Of a DNA stretch of 27,812 nucleotides, positions 8,321 to 15,665 are shown piece after piece. How positions within the stretch are numbered: position 1 is the stretch's first letter; each line of letters starts with the position of its first letter. The notes under the pieces were generated by a model that searched no databases, was not told the DNA's origin, and worked only from the letters and a program-made list of their open reading frames with translations. The stretch is taken from NCBI GenBank assembly GCA_910578495.1, contig CAJTRE010000032.1:1-27812 (forward strand), written 5' to 3'. Position numbers and translations under genes: made by a program. This DNA is from an uncultured Dorea sp. Lineage in GTDB: Bacteria > Bacillota > Clostridia > Lachnospirales > Lachnospiraceae.

Positions 8321-8983
8321 TTGAAAATTGCCATTATAAAATTTTTTAAAAAATATAGTCACGCATGGGTGTTATTATATACCTTTATCTATATGCCATG
8401 GTTTACCTATTTGGAACGGCATGTAACAAAGGACTATCATCTGATCCACTCTTCACTGGACCGTCATATTCCTTTTGTAGAATATTTTATCATTCCGTAT
8501 TTACTATGGTTTGCATTTATAGCGGCTGTGCTTATATATTTCTTTTTTACAGACAAGATTGACTTTTACAGAATGACTGCTTTTATGTTTACAGGCATGA
8601 CCATTTTTCTGATTGTCTGTACGTTTTATCCAAACGGCCAGCATTTGAGACCGCATACTTTTATTAGAGATAATATCTTCGTAGATCTTGTAAAGCTGCT
8701 GTATGAGAAGGATACTCCAACCAACGTGCTTCCAAGCATCCACGTATTTAACTCTCTGAGCGCTATGATTGCCATCGCACATAGCAAGGCTTTGAAGAAA
8801 CACAGAATGGTTCAGATCAGCTCTTATTTTCTTGCTGTTTTAATCATCCTGTCTACTGTATTTTTAAAGCAGCATTCTATAATAGATGTCATTGCCGCAT
8901 TTTGCATGGCAGGAGTGATATATCCTTTTGTATATGCAATCCAGCCAAAGAAAGTTACCGGAGCAGCTCACCAGACAGTGTGA
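8321..8983 (+). CDS. PAP2-type phosphatase, integral membrane
   Basis: A 220-residue membrane protein with about six hydrophobic segments and a degenerate type 2 phosphatidic acid phosphatase signature: LRPH (109-112), LPSIH (137-141) and LKQHSIIDV (182-190). These match the KxxxxxxRP / PSGH / SRxxxxHxxxD pattern, with Ile for Gly in the second motif and KQH in place of the usual SRxxxxxH. Such enzymes dephosphorylate phosphatidate or prenyl pyrophosphates at the outer membrane face, though inositol-phosphoceramide-synthase-like members exist. The start is TTG at 8321: the promoter overlaps the longer frame and no ATG lies before residue 25. The leader GGGGCG is 10 nt upstream, a rather long spacing. 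Confidence 0.78.
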   Translation: MKIAIIKFFKKYSHAWVLLYTFIYMPWFTYLERHVTKDYHLIHSSLDRHIPFVEYFIIPYLLWFAFIAAVLIYFFFTDKIDFYRMTAFMFTGMTIFLIVCTFYPNGQHLRPHTFIRDNIFVDLVKLLYEKDTPTNVLPSIHVFNSLSAMIAIAHSKALKKHRMVQISSYFLAVLIILSTVFLKQHSIIDVIAAFCMAGVIYPFVYAIQPKKVTGAAHQTV

Positions 8984-8989
8984 GCTGCT
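8962..8989 (+). other. 10-bp hairpin across the PAP2 stop codon
   Basis: AGCAGCTCAC (8962-8971) and GTGAGCTGCT (8980-8989) are perfect inverted repeats with an 8-nt loop, and the stop codon lies in the 3' arm. There is no T-run after it, so it is more likely an mRNA 3'-end stabiliser or a weak terminator than a classical one. Confidence 0.55.
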
Positions 8990-9058
8990 ATAACTAAATT
9001 ATAATAAATTGATCCGTTCAAGCAATTACTGGACAGTTATGAACGTGGACAGAGCAAA

Positions 9059-9108
9059 CCTGCTGCAATAAAAACTTGGGATTATCTTGCAGCAGGTTGT
9101 TTTATATT
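9059..9108. terminator. Shared terminator between convergent units
   Basis: CCTGCTGCAA (9059-9068) and TTGCAGCAGG (9087-9096) form a 10-bp stem with an 18-nt loop. A T-rich tail (TTGTTTTATATT) follows on the plus strand, so it mainly ends the rightward lipid operon. The minus side has only TTT and may be weaker for the leftward sfsA-mutY gene ending at 9102. Confidence 0.65.
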
Positions 9109-10844
9109 CCAGATACAGCAGGCTTTGGCATATACATCTCAAATGCCGCCGGAATCGGATAGGTCTTTTGTATCTCTTCAGGATGGATAAAAAGAAACTC
9201 TTCCTTATTCGTCTTTTCCAGCTCGTCCACCCGGATGTCATAACCGATCATCTGCCACTCCACATGGCTGAAAATATGCTTTGCGGCCGAAAGCTTTTTG
9301 ATACGCAGCGGCATAAGTCCAATCTCTTTACAATATTTTTCCAATTCTTTTCTACCCAGATGTCCCGGCAGATTCGGTAGTTCATAAAGTCCTGCCAACA
9401 GCCCTTTTTTGTCTCGCTTTCCAATGGCAATCTTATCCTCGTCCCGAAATACAAGAATCGTTTTCTTCTCAATCCGGCGTTCCTTCGCCTTTGTTTTCAC
9501 CGGAAAATCCATTACTCGGTTTTCTTTCCTCGCCCTGCACAGATGCGCCGCCGGACATTGTCCACATTTTGGTTCTCCGTTTGGAACACAGACAAGCGCA
9601 CCAAGTTCTATTAAACCTTGGTTAAAGTCACTGGCTGCATACTCCGGTATCACCTTTTTGAGCGCCGCTTCTATGCGGTTTTTCGTTCTCTGCTTCATAA
9701 TATCCGAATCGTCTGCCAGAATCCTTGTCACTACTCTAAGAACATTTCCATCTACCGCAGGCTCCGGCAGTCCGTATGCAAAAGAGCAGATTGCTCCTGC
9801 CGTATAGCTCCCAATTCCTTGAAGTGTACGGATCTCCTCGTAAGTTTTCGGAAATCTCCCGTCATGCTCTGTCATAATCTGCCACGCCGCTTTCTGCATA
9901 TTGCGCACCCGGTTATAATATCCGAGTCCCTCCCACAATTTTAACAGCTGATCTTCTTCTGCCTCCGCCAAATCCCGGACTGTGGGCAACTCTTTTAAAA
10001 ACCTGTCGTAATAAGCTTTTACTGCCTCTACACGAGTCTGCTGAAGCATAATCTCAGAAATCCATACCCGGTAAGCTTCCGGATTCTCTCTCCATGGAAG
10101 GCTGCGTTTATTCTTCCGATACCACTCGATGAGCGGTACGGAAAGTTCATACAACTCAGGGTTTTCCAAAACCACTTCCACCGAATCAGCAAGTGCAATC
10201 TCCTCTTTCGTTACATTGCAATCATATGCAAGAATATGCACTCCTGCTCCGGCTGCTTCTTGAAGCGCCTCTGCAAACGCAAGGTGTGTGTCTATATTCG
10301 GTGTGAAATATCTTACACCTTTCATCTGGATGACAAAAAACACATACGCTTCGTATCCTTCTTCTACCGCCTTTCTCAACTCCTGCACATGCTTTACTGC
10401 TCGATCGCTTGGAGCGTCCGGAAATCGAACGACACCGTTTTCCTCCAAAGTTACACCCTTAACTTCAATCAACGCTTTTGTCTTTCCCGTCTCTACATAT
10501 ATATCAAATCTTGAATTTCCATACGTATATTCCGGTTTTATCAGTGTTATATCCTCGAACAAGTTCCCCTTTTCCAACCATTCTTTTACCACCTTGTTCG
10601 GTATCTGTGAATCCATGTTGATCATCCTGCTGCCTTTTTCAACGGCAATCAAATCCCATTTTGTCTTTCTTTCCCGGCTATTGCTCTCCTGAACATAAAT
10701 AACTGCCTCTGGTTTTAGAAGTTCTGCGCACCGCCCGGTGTTTTTTACATGAATCATCTCTTCTTTTCCATCAATTCTTGCATATGCCGTAAAACGATTC
10801 GGACGACTGATAAAATTTGCTTTTCTAATATGTTCATATTTCAT
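9102..10844 (-). CDS. mutY: SfsA-MutY fusion: nuclease-like domain plus A/G-specific adenine glycosylase
   Basis: A single 580-residue frame joins two proteins that are separate in most bacteria. Residues 1-230 are SfsA: N-terminal OB-like part (FISRPNRFTAYARI, HVKNTGRCAELL) and a PD-(D/E)xK-like core with D114, E127 and K129 (RFDIYVE, LIEVKG). Residues 236-580 are MutY, which removes adenine mispaired with 8-oxoguanine: catalytic Glu264 in SEIMLQQT, HhH LQGIGSYTAGA (341-351), catalytic Asp365 in PAVDGNVLR, and four cluster cysteines C419, C427, C430 and C436. A NUDIX-like C-terminal domain (about 460-575) follows. No internal stop or ribosome site separates the halves. The ATG has GGAG 7 nt upstream. 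It lies 27 nt after relQ with a terminator hairpin between. SfsA biochemistry is poorly settled, so the joint role in DNA repair is inference. Confidence 0.93.
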   Translation of the reverse strand: MKYEHIRKANFISRPNRFTAYARIDGKEEMIHVKNTGRCAELLKPEAVIYVQESNSRERKTKWDLIAVEKGSRMINMDSQIPNKVVKEWLEKGNLFEDITLIKPEYTYGNSRFDIYVETGKTKALIEVKGVTLEENGVVRFPDAPSDRAVKHVQELRKAVEEGYEAYVFFVIQMKGVRYFTPNIDTHLAFAEALQEAAGAGVHILAYDCNVTKEEIALADSVEVVLENPELYELSVPLIEWYRKNKRSLPWRENPEAYRVWISEIMLQQTRVEAVKAYYDRFLKELPTVRDLAEAEEDQLLKLWEGLGYYNRVRNMQKAAWQIMTEHDGRFPKTYEEIRTLQGIGSYTAGAICSFAYGLPEPAVDGNVLRVVTRILADDSDIMKQRTKNRIEAALKKVIPEYAASDFNQGLIELGALVCVPNGEPKCGQCPAAHLCRARKENRVMDFPVKTKAKERRIEKKTILVFRDEDKIAIGKRDKKGLLAGLYELPNLPGHLGRKELEKYCKEIGLMPLRIKKLSAAKHIFSHVEWQMIGYDIRVDELEKTNKEEFLFIHPEEIQKTYPIPAAFEMYMPKPAVSGI

Positions 10845-10852
10845 ACTGTTTC

Positions 10853-10881
10853 TCCAAAAAAAGACCTGAGATTATCTCAGG
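10853..10881 (-). terminator. Terminator hairpin containing the relQ stop codon
   Basis: CCTGAGA (10865-10871) and TCTCAGG (10875-10881) pair around a 3-nt loop, and on the minus strand a run of seven T follows at once. The loop is exactly the TAA stop (10872-10874) of the alarmone synthetase gene. The T-run abuts the GGAG site of the sfsA-mutY fusion, so the terminator also works as a potential attenuator between the two genes. Confidence 0.8.
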
Positions 10882-11579
10882 CCTCCTGCTGCTTGTTGTT
10901 TGCCTTCCAAATTCTGGACTGTACGCACCTCTCCCTGCTTTTTCTGGCTTTCCAGACATTTCAGAATAGCTTCGTTGAGGGATAACATCTTATCATCAAG
11001 CTTTGATACCATCTCCGCACATTCCCTAAGATCCCGGCTTATATACTCCGGTGCACGCCCCTCAAATTTATAATATATCTTATGTTCCAGACTCGCCCAG
11101 AAATCCATTGCGATTGTGCGTATCTGTATCTCTACTTTCGTATCCGCCACACTGTCCGACAGGAAAATCGGAACAGACACTAGCATATGGTAACTCTTAT
11201 AGCCGCTCGCCTTGGGATTCTTGATATAATCTTTGATTGACAATACCTTAATATCACTCTGGTTTCCAATCATCTCTGCCAGCCTGTAGATGTCCGATGT
11301 AAAAGAACAAATCAGCCTCACACCTGCAATATCATTCACGTACTTTACCATGTTTTCAATAGATATTTCATATCCATATCTTCTCAACTTTTTCACTATA
11401 CTTTCCGGCGATTTTACTCTTGTCTTAATATGTTCGATTGGATTATACTTATGTACATGCTGAAATTCATCATTCAGTATCTCAAGTTTTGTTCCTACTT
11501 CTTTGAGTGCGGCACTATACAGAAACATAATTGTCTTCCAACTGTCCACATCTTCATAATTTTTAATAGCATTTTGCAT
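10872..11579 (-). CDS. relQ: Small alarmone synthetase, GTP pyrophosphokinase family
   Basis: A 235-residue single-domain RelA/SpoT synthetase of the RelQ/SasB (YjbM) type. It makes (p)ppGpp from ATP and GDP or GTP in the cytoplasm. The synthetase core covers about residues 40-175: RVKSPESIVKKLRRYG (54-69), DIAGVRLIC (83-91), GYKSYHMLVSVP (126-137) and KVEIQIRTIAMDFWASLEHKIYYK (148-171), with E150 and Q152 at the active-site strand. There is no hydrolase, TGS or ACT domain, as expected for a small synthetase. The C-terminal helices (about 180-235) fit the tetramerisation region of this group. The ATG follows GGGGAG by 9 nt. An extended -10 promoter is seen at 11627-11635. Confidence 0.92.
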   Translation of the reverse strand: MQNAIKNYEDVDSWKTIMFLYSAALKEVGTKLEILNDEFQHVHKYNPIEHIKTRVKSPESIVKKLRRYGYEISIENMVKYVNDIAGVRLICSFTSDIYRLAEMIGNQSDIKVLSIKDYIKNPKASGYKSYHMLVSVPIFLSDSVADTKVEIQIRTIAMDFWASLEHKIYYKFEGRAPEYISRDLRECAEMVSKLDDKMLSLNEAILKCLESQKKQGEVRTVQNLEGKQQAAGGLR

Positions 11580-11626
11580 TTGACATCTCTCCCCTCACTT
11601 GCCGAAGAGTTATTTCGCACTTTAAT

Positions 11627-11635
11627 AGTATACCA
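11627..11635 (-). promoter_or_regulatory. Extended -10 promoter of relQ
   Basis: On the minus strand TGGTATACT reads as an extended -10 (TG at 11634-11635, TATACT at 11627-11632) in an A+T-rich stretch without a good -35. Confidence 0.5.
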
Positions 11636-11645
11636 TAAATTAATT

Positions 11646-11669
11646 AAAAATGTATAAAAAAACATTTTT
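11646..11669. terminator. Weak A+T hairpin after cobO
   Basis: AAAAATGT (11646-11653) and ACATTTTT (11662-11669) pair over an 8-nt loop just past the cobO stop. The stem is A+T only, so termination strength is doubtful; it may be bidirectional. Confidence 0.35.
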
Positions 11670-11684
11670 TCTTTATATAAATTA

Positions 11685-12209
11685 CTAAAATTCAATGCCT
11701 GCTCTCGCCGTATATCCCTCGTCATATGGATGCTTGACTTTCCTCATCTGTGTAACGTAATCGGCAATTTGAAGCAGACGCTCTGATGCTTCGTGCCCTG
11801 TCATAATAATTTCCAGTCCATGAGGTTTCTGTTCCAAAAAACGAAGAAGTTTATCCTCGCTCAGTAAGTTAAGTTGAACCGCACACAAGATCTCGTCCAG
11901 AAAAAGAACGTCAAACGGACTACAGAATTTCACAATTTCATCCAGCGCCTTCGTATTGTAGTGCTTCAGTTCCGCTTTTTCCTCGGCATTCAACTGATTG
12001 TAAAACTTTACCTGCTCTCTTCCTGCCAGACAGGTAACATTTGGAATCTGCTCCAAGATTACACGCTCGCCGGAAGAATTATCTTTTAAAAATTGGAACA
12101 CCAATACGTTTAGTCCTCTGCCGGCCGCCCGGACAACCTGACCTATGGCTGCAGTTGTCTTTCCTTTGCCGTCCCCGTAATATATGTGGATTTTTTCGGT
12201 TTCCGTCAT
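11685..12209 (-). CDS. cobO: Cob(I)yrinic acid a,c-diamide adenosyltransferase
   Basis: A 174-residue CobO/BtuR/CobA-type ATP:corrinoid adenosyltransferase, which attaches the 5'-deoxyadenosyl group to cobalt in cobalamin synthesis and salvage. Motifs: P-loop GDGKGKTT (12-19), VFQFLK (37-42), LFLDEI Walker B-like strand near 103 and EIIMTGHEA near 134, and a C-terminal AGIEF. No other cobalamin gene is nearby, so it is an isolated locus, which fits corrinoid salvage. GGGAGGA lies 7 nt before the ATG. Directly before this site the 74-bp tandem repeat array begins, so the repeats would form the mRNA leader. No cobalamin riboswitch and no clear promoter are seen. Confidence 0.93.
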   Translation of the reverse strand: MTETEKIHIYYGDGKGKTTAAIGQVVRAAGRGLNVLVFQFLKDNSSGERVILEQIPNVTCLAGREQVKFYNQLNAEEKAELKHYNTKALDEIVKFCSPFDVLFLDEILCAVQLNLLSEDKLLRFLEQKPHGLEIIMTGHEASERLLQIADYVTQMRKVKHPYDEGYTARAGIEF

Positions 12210-12225
12210 GTTTGTATCCTCCCTT

Positions 12226-12605
12226 GCTTTCGCCCCTCTCGCTCTTTCACTTCCCTTTCGCAGAGCTTCACTTCGTAAACTTACATTTACTCAGTGGGGG
12301 CTTTCGCCCCTCTCACTCTCCCACTCCACTTTCGCAGAGCTTCACTTCGTAAACTTACGTTTACTCAGTGGGGGCTTTCGCCCCTCTCGCTCTTCCACTT
12401 CCCTTTCGCAGAGCTTCACTTCGTAAACTTACGTTTACTCAGTGGGGGCTTTCGCCCCTCTCGCTCTTCCACTTCCCTTTCGCAGAGCTTCACTTCGTAA
12501 ACTTACGTTTACTCAGTGGGGGCTTTCGCCCCTCTCGCTCTTCCACTTCCCTTTCGCAGAGCTTCACTTCGTAAACTTACGTTTACTCAGTGGGGGCTTT
12601 CGCCC
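12226..12605. repeat. Five tandem 74-bp repeats plus a 10-bp partial copy
   Basis: Units start at 12226, 12300, 12374, 12448 and 12522, with a partial unit at 12596-12605. Copies 3-5 are identical; copies 1 and 2 differ at several bases. Read on the minus strand (cobO sense) each unit contains GTAAAC-GTAA-GTTTAC, extended outward by AGTG/CACT pairing, and a GCTCT/AGAGC stem. A GGGGC-GAAA-GCCCC hairpin spans each unit junction. Two loops are therefore GNRA tetraloops. Unit length is not a multiple of three, and the short frames through it are artefacts of the repeat. The array ends about 5 nt before the cobO ribosome binding site. Confidence 0.95.
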
Positions 12606-12617
12606 AATCAGTCTTAC

Positions 12618-12656
12618 AAAAAGAGAGCAAAACTGTGAACAGTTTGCTCTCTTTTT
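12618..12656. terminator. Strong bidirectional terminator
   Basis: AAAAAGAGAGCAAA (12618-12631) and TTTGCTCTCTTTTT (12643-12656) form a 14-bp stem with an 11-nt loop and flanking A and T runs. It ends the leftward PTS permease gene (stop at 12690). It also separates that gene from the repeat array and cobO. Confidence 0.88.
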
Positions 12657-12689
12657 ATAATCCTGGCTCTGCTCATTGCTTATATCATA

Positions 12690-13754
12690 TCATATTTCGA
12701 GCTTCATATCACCATTTTTTATCCAATCTTTTTTGCGCATGTATTCGCTGATGGCTAGTGTTATGATTCCGGGGAGGAAGATATGTATGAGCATAATCTT
12801 GATCATGACTATGGTTGGGCTTTCTGCCGCTATCATGGTCTGCCATGTCATGATCTGTCCTACCAGACCTGCGGTTCCCATACCGGAACCTGTGGCATTG
12901 TTTGTCATATGGAAAACGAGTGTTCCAACTGGCCCTAAGATTGCACTGGAAAGAATCGCCGGAAGCCAGATGATTGGTTTTCTTACGATGTTTGGCACTT
13001 GCAGCATGGAAGTACCGATTCCCTGCGCCAGTAGACCGCCTATCTTATTTTCGCGATAGCTTGCAACTGCAAACCCTACCATATTACAACAACAGCCTAT
13101 CGTTGCTGCTCCTGCCGCAAGCCCGGACAAATTCAAAATAATTCCAAGCGCCGCAGAACTTATCGGAAGCGTGAGTATCATTCCCATCAGTACAGATACG
13201 ACGATCCCCATCAAAAACGGCTGCTGCTCGGTTCCCCAGTTAATCAAAGAACCAAGCCATGCCATAAACTGTGAAATGGGTGGGCCGAGAATCAGTCCTA
13301 CTACGGAACCTGTTCCGATGGTCACAATAGGCGTTATCAAAATATCGATTTTCGTTTTACCGGATACGATCATCCCGAAAAAGATTCCCACATATGCGGC
13401 AATAAACGCCCCCAACGGCTCTCCTGGCCCTGCATATATCATCGCTCCGTCTGTCAATACTTTCCCTGCCAAAAGGCTGCTCACAAATGCTCCTGTCATT
13501 CCGGTGACAGCCGCGGATACTATGACAAGTGCGTCGCCCTTGAATCGGTATGCTACAGCGGCTCCAATTCCCGCTCCAGTCAGAGATGCGGCAACTTTTC
13601 CTATCATAAATATCATCTGCCCCGTTGTTCCCGGAATCAGATTGCCAATCTGTTGTATGATAGTTCCGATAATCAACGTCGCAAATAATCCTTGAGCCAT
13701 AGCGCTCAATCCGTCAATAAATATCTTATCCAGTAACTTTTTCACAATTCCCAT
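12690..13754 (-). CDS. PTS EIIC-type membrane permease (PTS_EIIC_2-like)
   Basis: A 354-residue, very hydrophobic protein with about nine to ten membrane segments. It matches the stand-alone PTS EIIC-like family: an N-terminal FIDGLSAMAQGLFATLIIGTI segment, a glycine-rich IGKVAASLTGAGIGAAVAYRF region and repeated LILGPPIS / ILGPVGTLVFHMTNNATGSGMG loops. No EIIA or EIIB domain and no PTS partner gene are found nearby, so the substrate and even PTS dependence are open. The ATG at 13754 is preferred over GTG at 13763 because AAAGGAG lies 8 nt before it. It has its own promoter and a strong terminator, so it is monocistronic. Confidence 0.78.
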   Translation of the reverse strand: MGIVKKLLDKIFIDGLSAMAQGLFATLIIGTIIQQIGNLIPGTTGQMIFMIGKVAASLTGAGIGAAVAYRFKGDALVIVSAAVTGMTGAFVSSLLAGKVLTDGAMIYAGPGEPLGAFIAAYVGIFFGMIVSGKTKIDILITPIVTIGTGSVVGLILGPPISQFMAWLGSLINWGTEQQPFLMGIVVSVLMGMILTLPISSAALGIILNLSGLAAGAATIGCCCNMVGFAVASYRENKIGGLLAQGIGTSMLQVPNIVRKPIIWLPAILSSAILGPVGTLVFHMTNNATGSGMGTAGLVGQIMTWQTMIAAESPTIVMIKIMLIHIFLPGIITLAISEYMRKKDWIKNGDMKLEI

Positions 13755-13824
13755 CCTGTACACTCCTTTTGTCTATCTCCATGAGGTTGTCAATTACATT
13801 TACACGTGTCTTGTCACTTGTGAA

Positions 13825-13853
13825 AGTTTAACACACATACTATGTAAAATCAA
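13825..13853 (-). promoter_or_regulatory. Promoter of the EIIC-type permease
   Basis: On the minus strand TTGATT (13848-13853) and TAAACT (13825-13830) are spaced by 17 nt. The 8-bp palindrome ACACGTGT lies about 20 nt downstream and could be a repressor site. Confidence 0.55.
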
Positions 13854-13862
13854 GCGTTCCTA

Positions 13863-13891
13863 TTTACATTTGCAAGAAAAGACGTTATACT
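13863..13891 (+). promoter_or_regulatory. Promoter of the 87-residue protein gene
   Basis: TTTACA (13863-13868), a 17-nt spacer and TATACT (13886-13891). It is divergent from the permease promoter, whose -35 is only about 9 bp away. Confidence 0.6.
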
Positions 13892-13903
13892 TCTCCATAA
13901 AAG

Positions 13904-13917
13904 GCAACAGTTCAGCC
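13904..13917 (+). repeat. Solo terminal-repeat sequence of the MITE-like family
   Basis: GCAACAGTTCAGCC matches 13 of 14 bases of the terminal inverted repeat GTAACAGTTCAGCC of the elements at 22396 and 27651. No partner repeat or element body is seen. It lies in the leader of the next gene. Confidence 0.5.
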
Positions 13918-13933
13918 TACGTGAGGTGCTCTT

Positions 13934-14197
13934 ATGTTTCGTTTATGGGGAAAAGAATTTAAAGATAATCATATGCTGCGAGACACCGTCGTCTGCGACG
14001 ACTCAGATGATACAAGAACACACAAAATCTTTCACGCTCTTGATGAGATCTGCTATGAATTTGATTTAAGCAAACCAATCTGGCTGGACTCCACCATCGA
14101 GGAATTCAAAAGACACGATAAGGCACGATTTTATCAAGATAATTTTGTAGACGATATTGATTTTGACTATCTGGAAATCCATGTAATAGAAGAATAA
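13934..14197 (+). CDS. Small acidic protein of unknown function
   Basis: An 87-residue soluble, acidic protein (many Asp and Glu, C-terminal DDIDFDYLEIHVIEE). It has GTGAGG 7 nt before the ATG, its own promoter (13863-13891) and a downstream hairpin, so it is very probably a real gene. I do not recognise a domain with certainty. The pattern HKIFHALDEICYEFDLSKPIWLD...FKRHDKARFYQDNF resembles small conserved proteins seen in Clostridia. No membrane segment or signal peptide is present. Confidence 0.82.
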   Translation: MFRLWGKEFKDNHMLRDTVVCDDSDDTRTHKIFHALDEICYEFDLSKPIWLDSTIEEFKRHDKARFYQDNFVDDIDFDYLEIHVIEE

Positions 14198-14201
14198 GAA
14201 C

Positions 14202-14232
14202 AGGAGCAGTCGGTACTAAACCTGCTGCTCCT
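14202..14232. terminator. Hairpin between convergent genes
   Basis: AGGAGCAG (14202-14209) and CTGCTCCT (14225-14232) form an 8-bp stem directly after the small gene's stop and just before the permease stop at 14250. The tails are T-rich but lack a clean T-run on either strand. Confidence 0.55.
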
Positions 14233-14249
14233 ATTATATGCTTCGTAAC

Positions 14250-15665
14250 CTAATTGTTTCTAATCGCCTCCAGCGGGCTAAGTCTCATCGCACGCTTCGC
14301 CGGGAAAAATCCTGCCATAATACCTACTAACATAGCAAATGCAATGGACGCCAGAACAAGCCATAGCGGAATATATGAAAGCTCCGCACCCATTCCCATC
14401 TCCTTCATACCGGCTGTCACCGTATTAATCATTTTTGATATAAGAAAACTCAGAATATTTCCGATTACGCCCCCGATAACACCGATAAATCCTGCTTCCA
14501 TAAGAAACATGATCCGAATATTTTTAAGGCTGCATCCCAAAACTTTCATAACGCCGATTTCTTTCGTCCTTTCATAAATAGACATCATCATCGTGTTAGC
14601 TATTCCAATTGCCGCTACAAACAGGGATACTGCGCCGATTCCTCCAAGCACACCTTGAATAATTGCCATTTGGCGCTTCATACTATTTAAAAGTTCTGCG
14701 TTTGTCTCTGCGTTATACCCCATCTTCTTAATCTGCTCACATACCTCTATCACATGATCTGCATCATCAACTTCAAGTTCTGCATATGTGTAACAGAATT
14801 TGTTGATTGGCTTCCCATTCTCAGTCTGTGGCTGCCCCGGAATCACCCTTCCCGCAAACTCTTTCTGCAATATTTTTTTCAGCGTATTCATATCGCAGAA
14901 TGCACTACTAGAGTTGGCACCATAGTCTTCTATGCCCCCCGCAATCAATCCACTGGCACGTACAACATGCTTCTGCACCTGAACTGGTTTTGACATCTCA
15001 CCATCTTCACCACCTGAGCTGTCCATTTCAAATGGCGACACATCCTGACTGGAATAATAATTATCTGTATCCAGAATCAAAAACAATGAGTCTTTCGCCA
15101 AATCAATATTCGGTAACTGCCCAGTTTCCCAATATCCTTCTCTCGTACCTTTATCTGTAAAATTCATAAGTACCTGATTGCCGTAAACCAGCTCAAGTTT
15201 CCCACTTCCTGATCTCGGCAGCGTTCCCTGAGCCAATTCTATATTTCGTTGTTTCAATCCCTCCGGTGTCATAGCAAGAAGATCCACGTATCCTTCATAT
15301 GAACCTTTCAGAAGTATCGCCGACAACGTATACACCGGCTGTATAGTCTGTACATACTGTAGTTTCTTTAGCTCTTCAATGCAGTCATCGTCCACATATT
15401 CTACAGATTCACTCGACGTACCGCCGCTATCCGAGTCCATCATCATCATACCACTTTCGCTATCGCTTCCATATACTTTGATGGTTGTCATACCGCCATA
15501 CTCCTCTAGCTCTTCATACATGGACTTCTGCATTCCAAGTCCCAAAGAAACCATAACAACAATCGATGATGTACCGATGATAACCCCCAGGACTGTCAAA
15601 AATGTACGTAATTTTCTTCTTCGAAGATTACTCGCACTCATCCTCAGAAGTTCCATCCAACTCAT
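14250..15665 (-). CDS. ABC transporter permease, MacB/FtsX family
   Basis: A 471-residue permease of the MacB type. The N-terminus (MSWMELLRMSASNLRRRKLRTFLTVLG) and first membrane segment (about 21-45) are typical. A large extracytoplasmic MacB-PCD-like domain (about 50-330) follows, then three C-terminal membrane segments forming the FtsX domain, with GIANTMMMSIYERTKEIGVMKVLG and a PAKRAMRLSPLEAIR ending. With the ATPase encoded upstream it should form a type VII-like mechanotransmission ABC system rather than a classical importer. The ATG at 15665 has AGAGGAGG 9 nt before it and overlaps the preceding gene by 38 nt. It is the last gene of the operon. The substrate is unknown. Confidence 0.93.
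   Translation of the reverse strand: MSWMELLRMSASNLRRRKLRTFLTVLGVIIGTSSIVVMVSLGLGMQKSMYEELEEYGGMTTIKVYGSDSESGMMMMDSDSGGTSSESVEYVDDDCIEELKKLQYVQTIQPVYTLSAILLKGSYEGYVDLLAMTPEGLKQRNIELAQGTLPRSGSGKLELVYGNQVLMNFTDKGTREGYWETGQLPNIDLAKDSLFLILDTDNYYSSQDVSPFEMDSSGGEDGEMSKPVQVQKHVVRASGLIAGGIEDYGANSSSAFCDMNTLKKILQKEFAGRVIPGQPQTENGKPINKFCYTYAELEVDDADHVIEVCEQIKKMGYNAETNAELLNSMKRQMAIIQGVLGGIGAVSLFVAAIGIANTMMMSIYERTKEIGVMKVLGCSLKNIRIMFLMEAGFIGVIGGVIGNILSFLISKMINTVTAGMKEMGMGAELSYIPLWLVLASIAFAMLVGIMAGFFPAKRAMRLSPLEAIRNN

Noticed and set aside
12226..12605. CRISPR array
   Set aside because: Units are contiguous 74-bp tandem copies without variable spacers, and no cas gene is near.
12210..12605. Cobalamin riboswitch before cobO
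   Set aside because: I see no B12-box-like or other conserved cobalamin riboswitch core in the leader; only the tandem hairpin units are present.
12184..12660. Several overlapping 68-103 residue frames with repeated sequence on the plus strand
   Set aside because: They are translations of the 74-bp tandem repeat in three shifting frames, with no ribosome sites; the repeat unit is not a multiple of three.
13171..13695. 174-residue plus-strand frame opposite the PTS-type permease
   Set aside because: It is the antisense shadow of a strongly conserved membrane protein gene and lacks a ribosome binding site.
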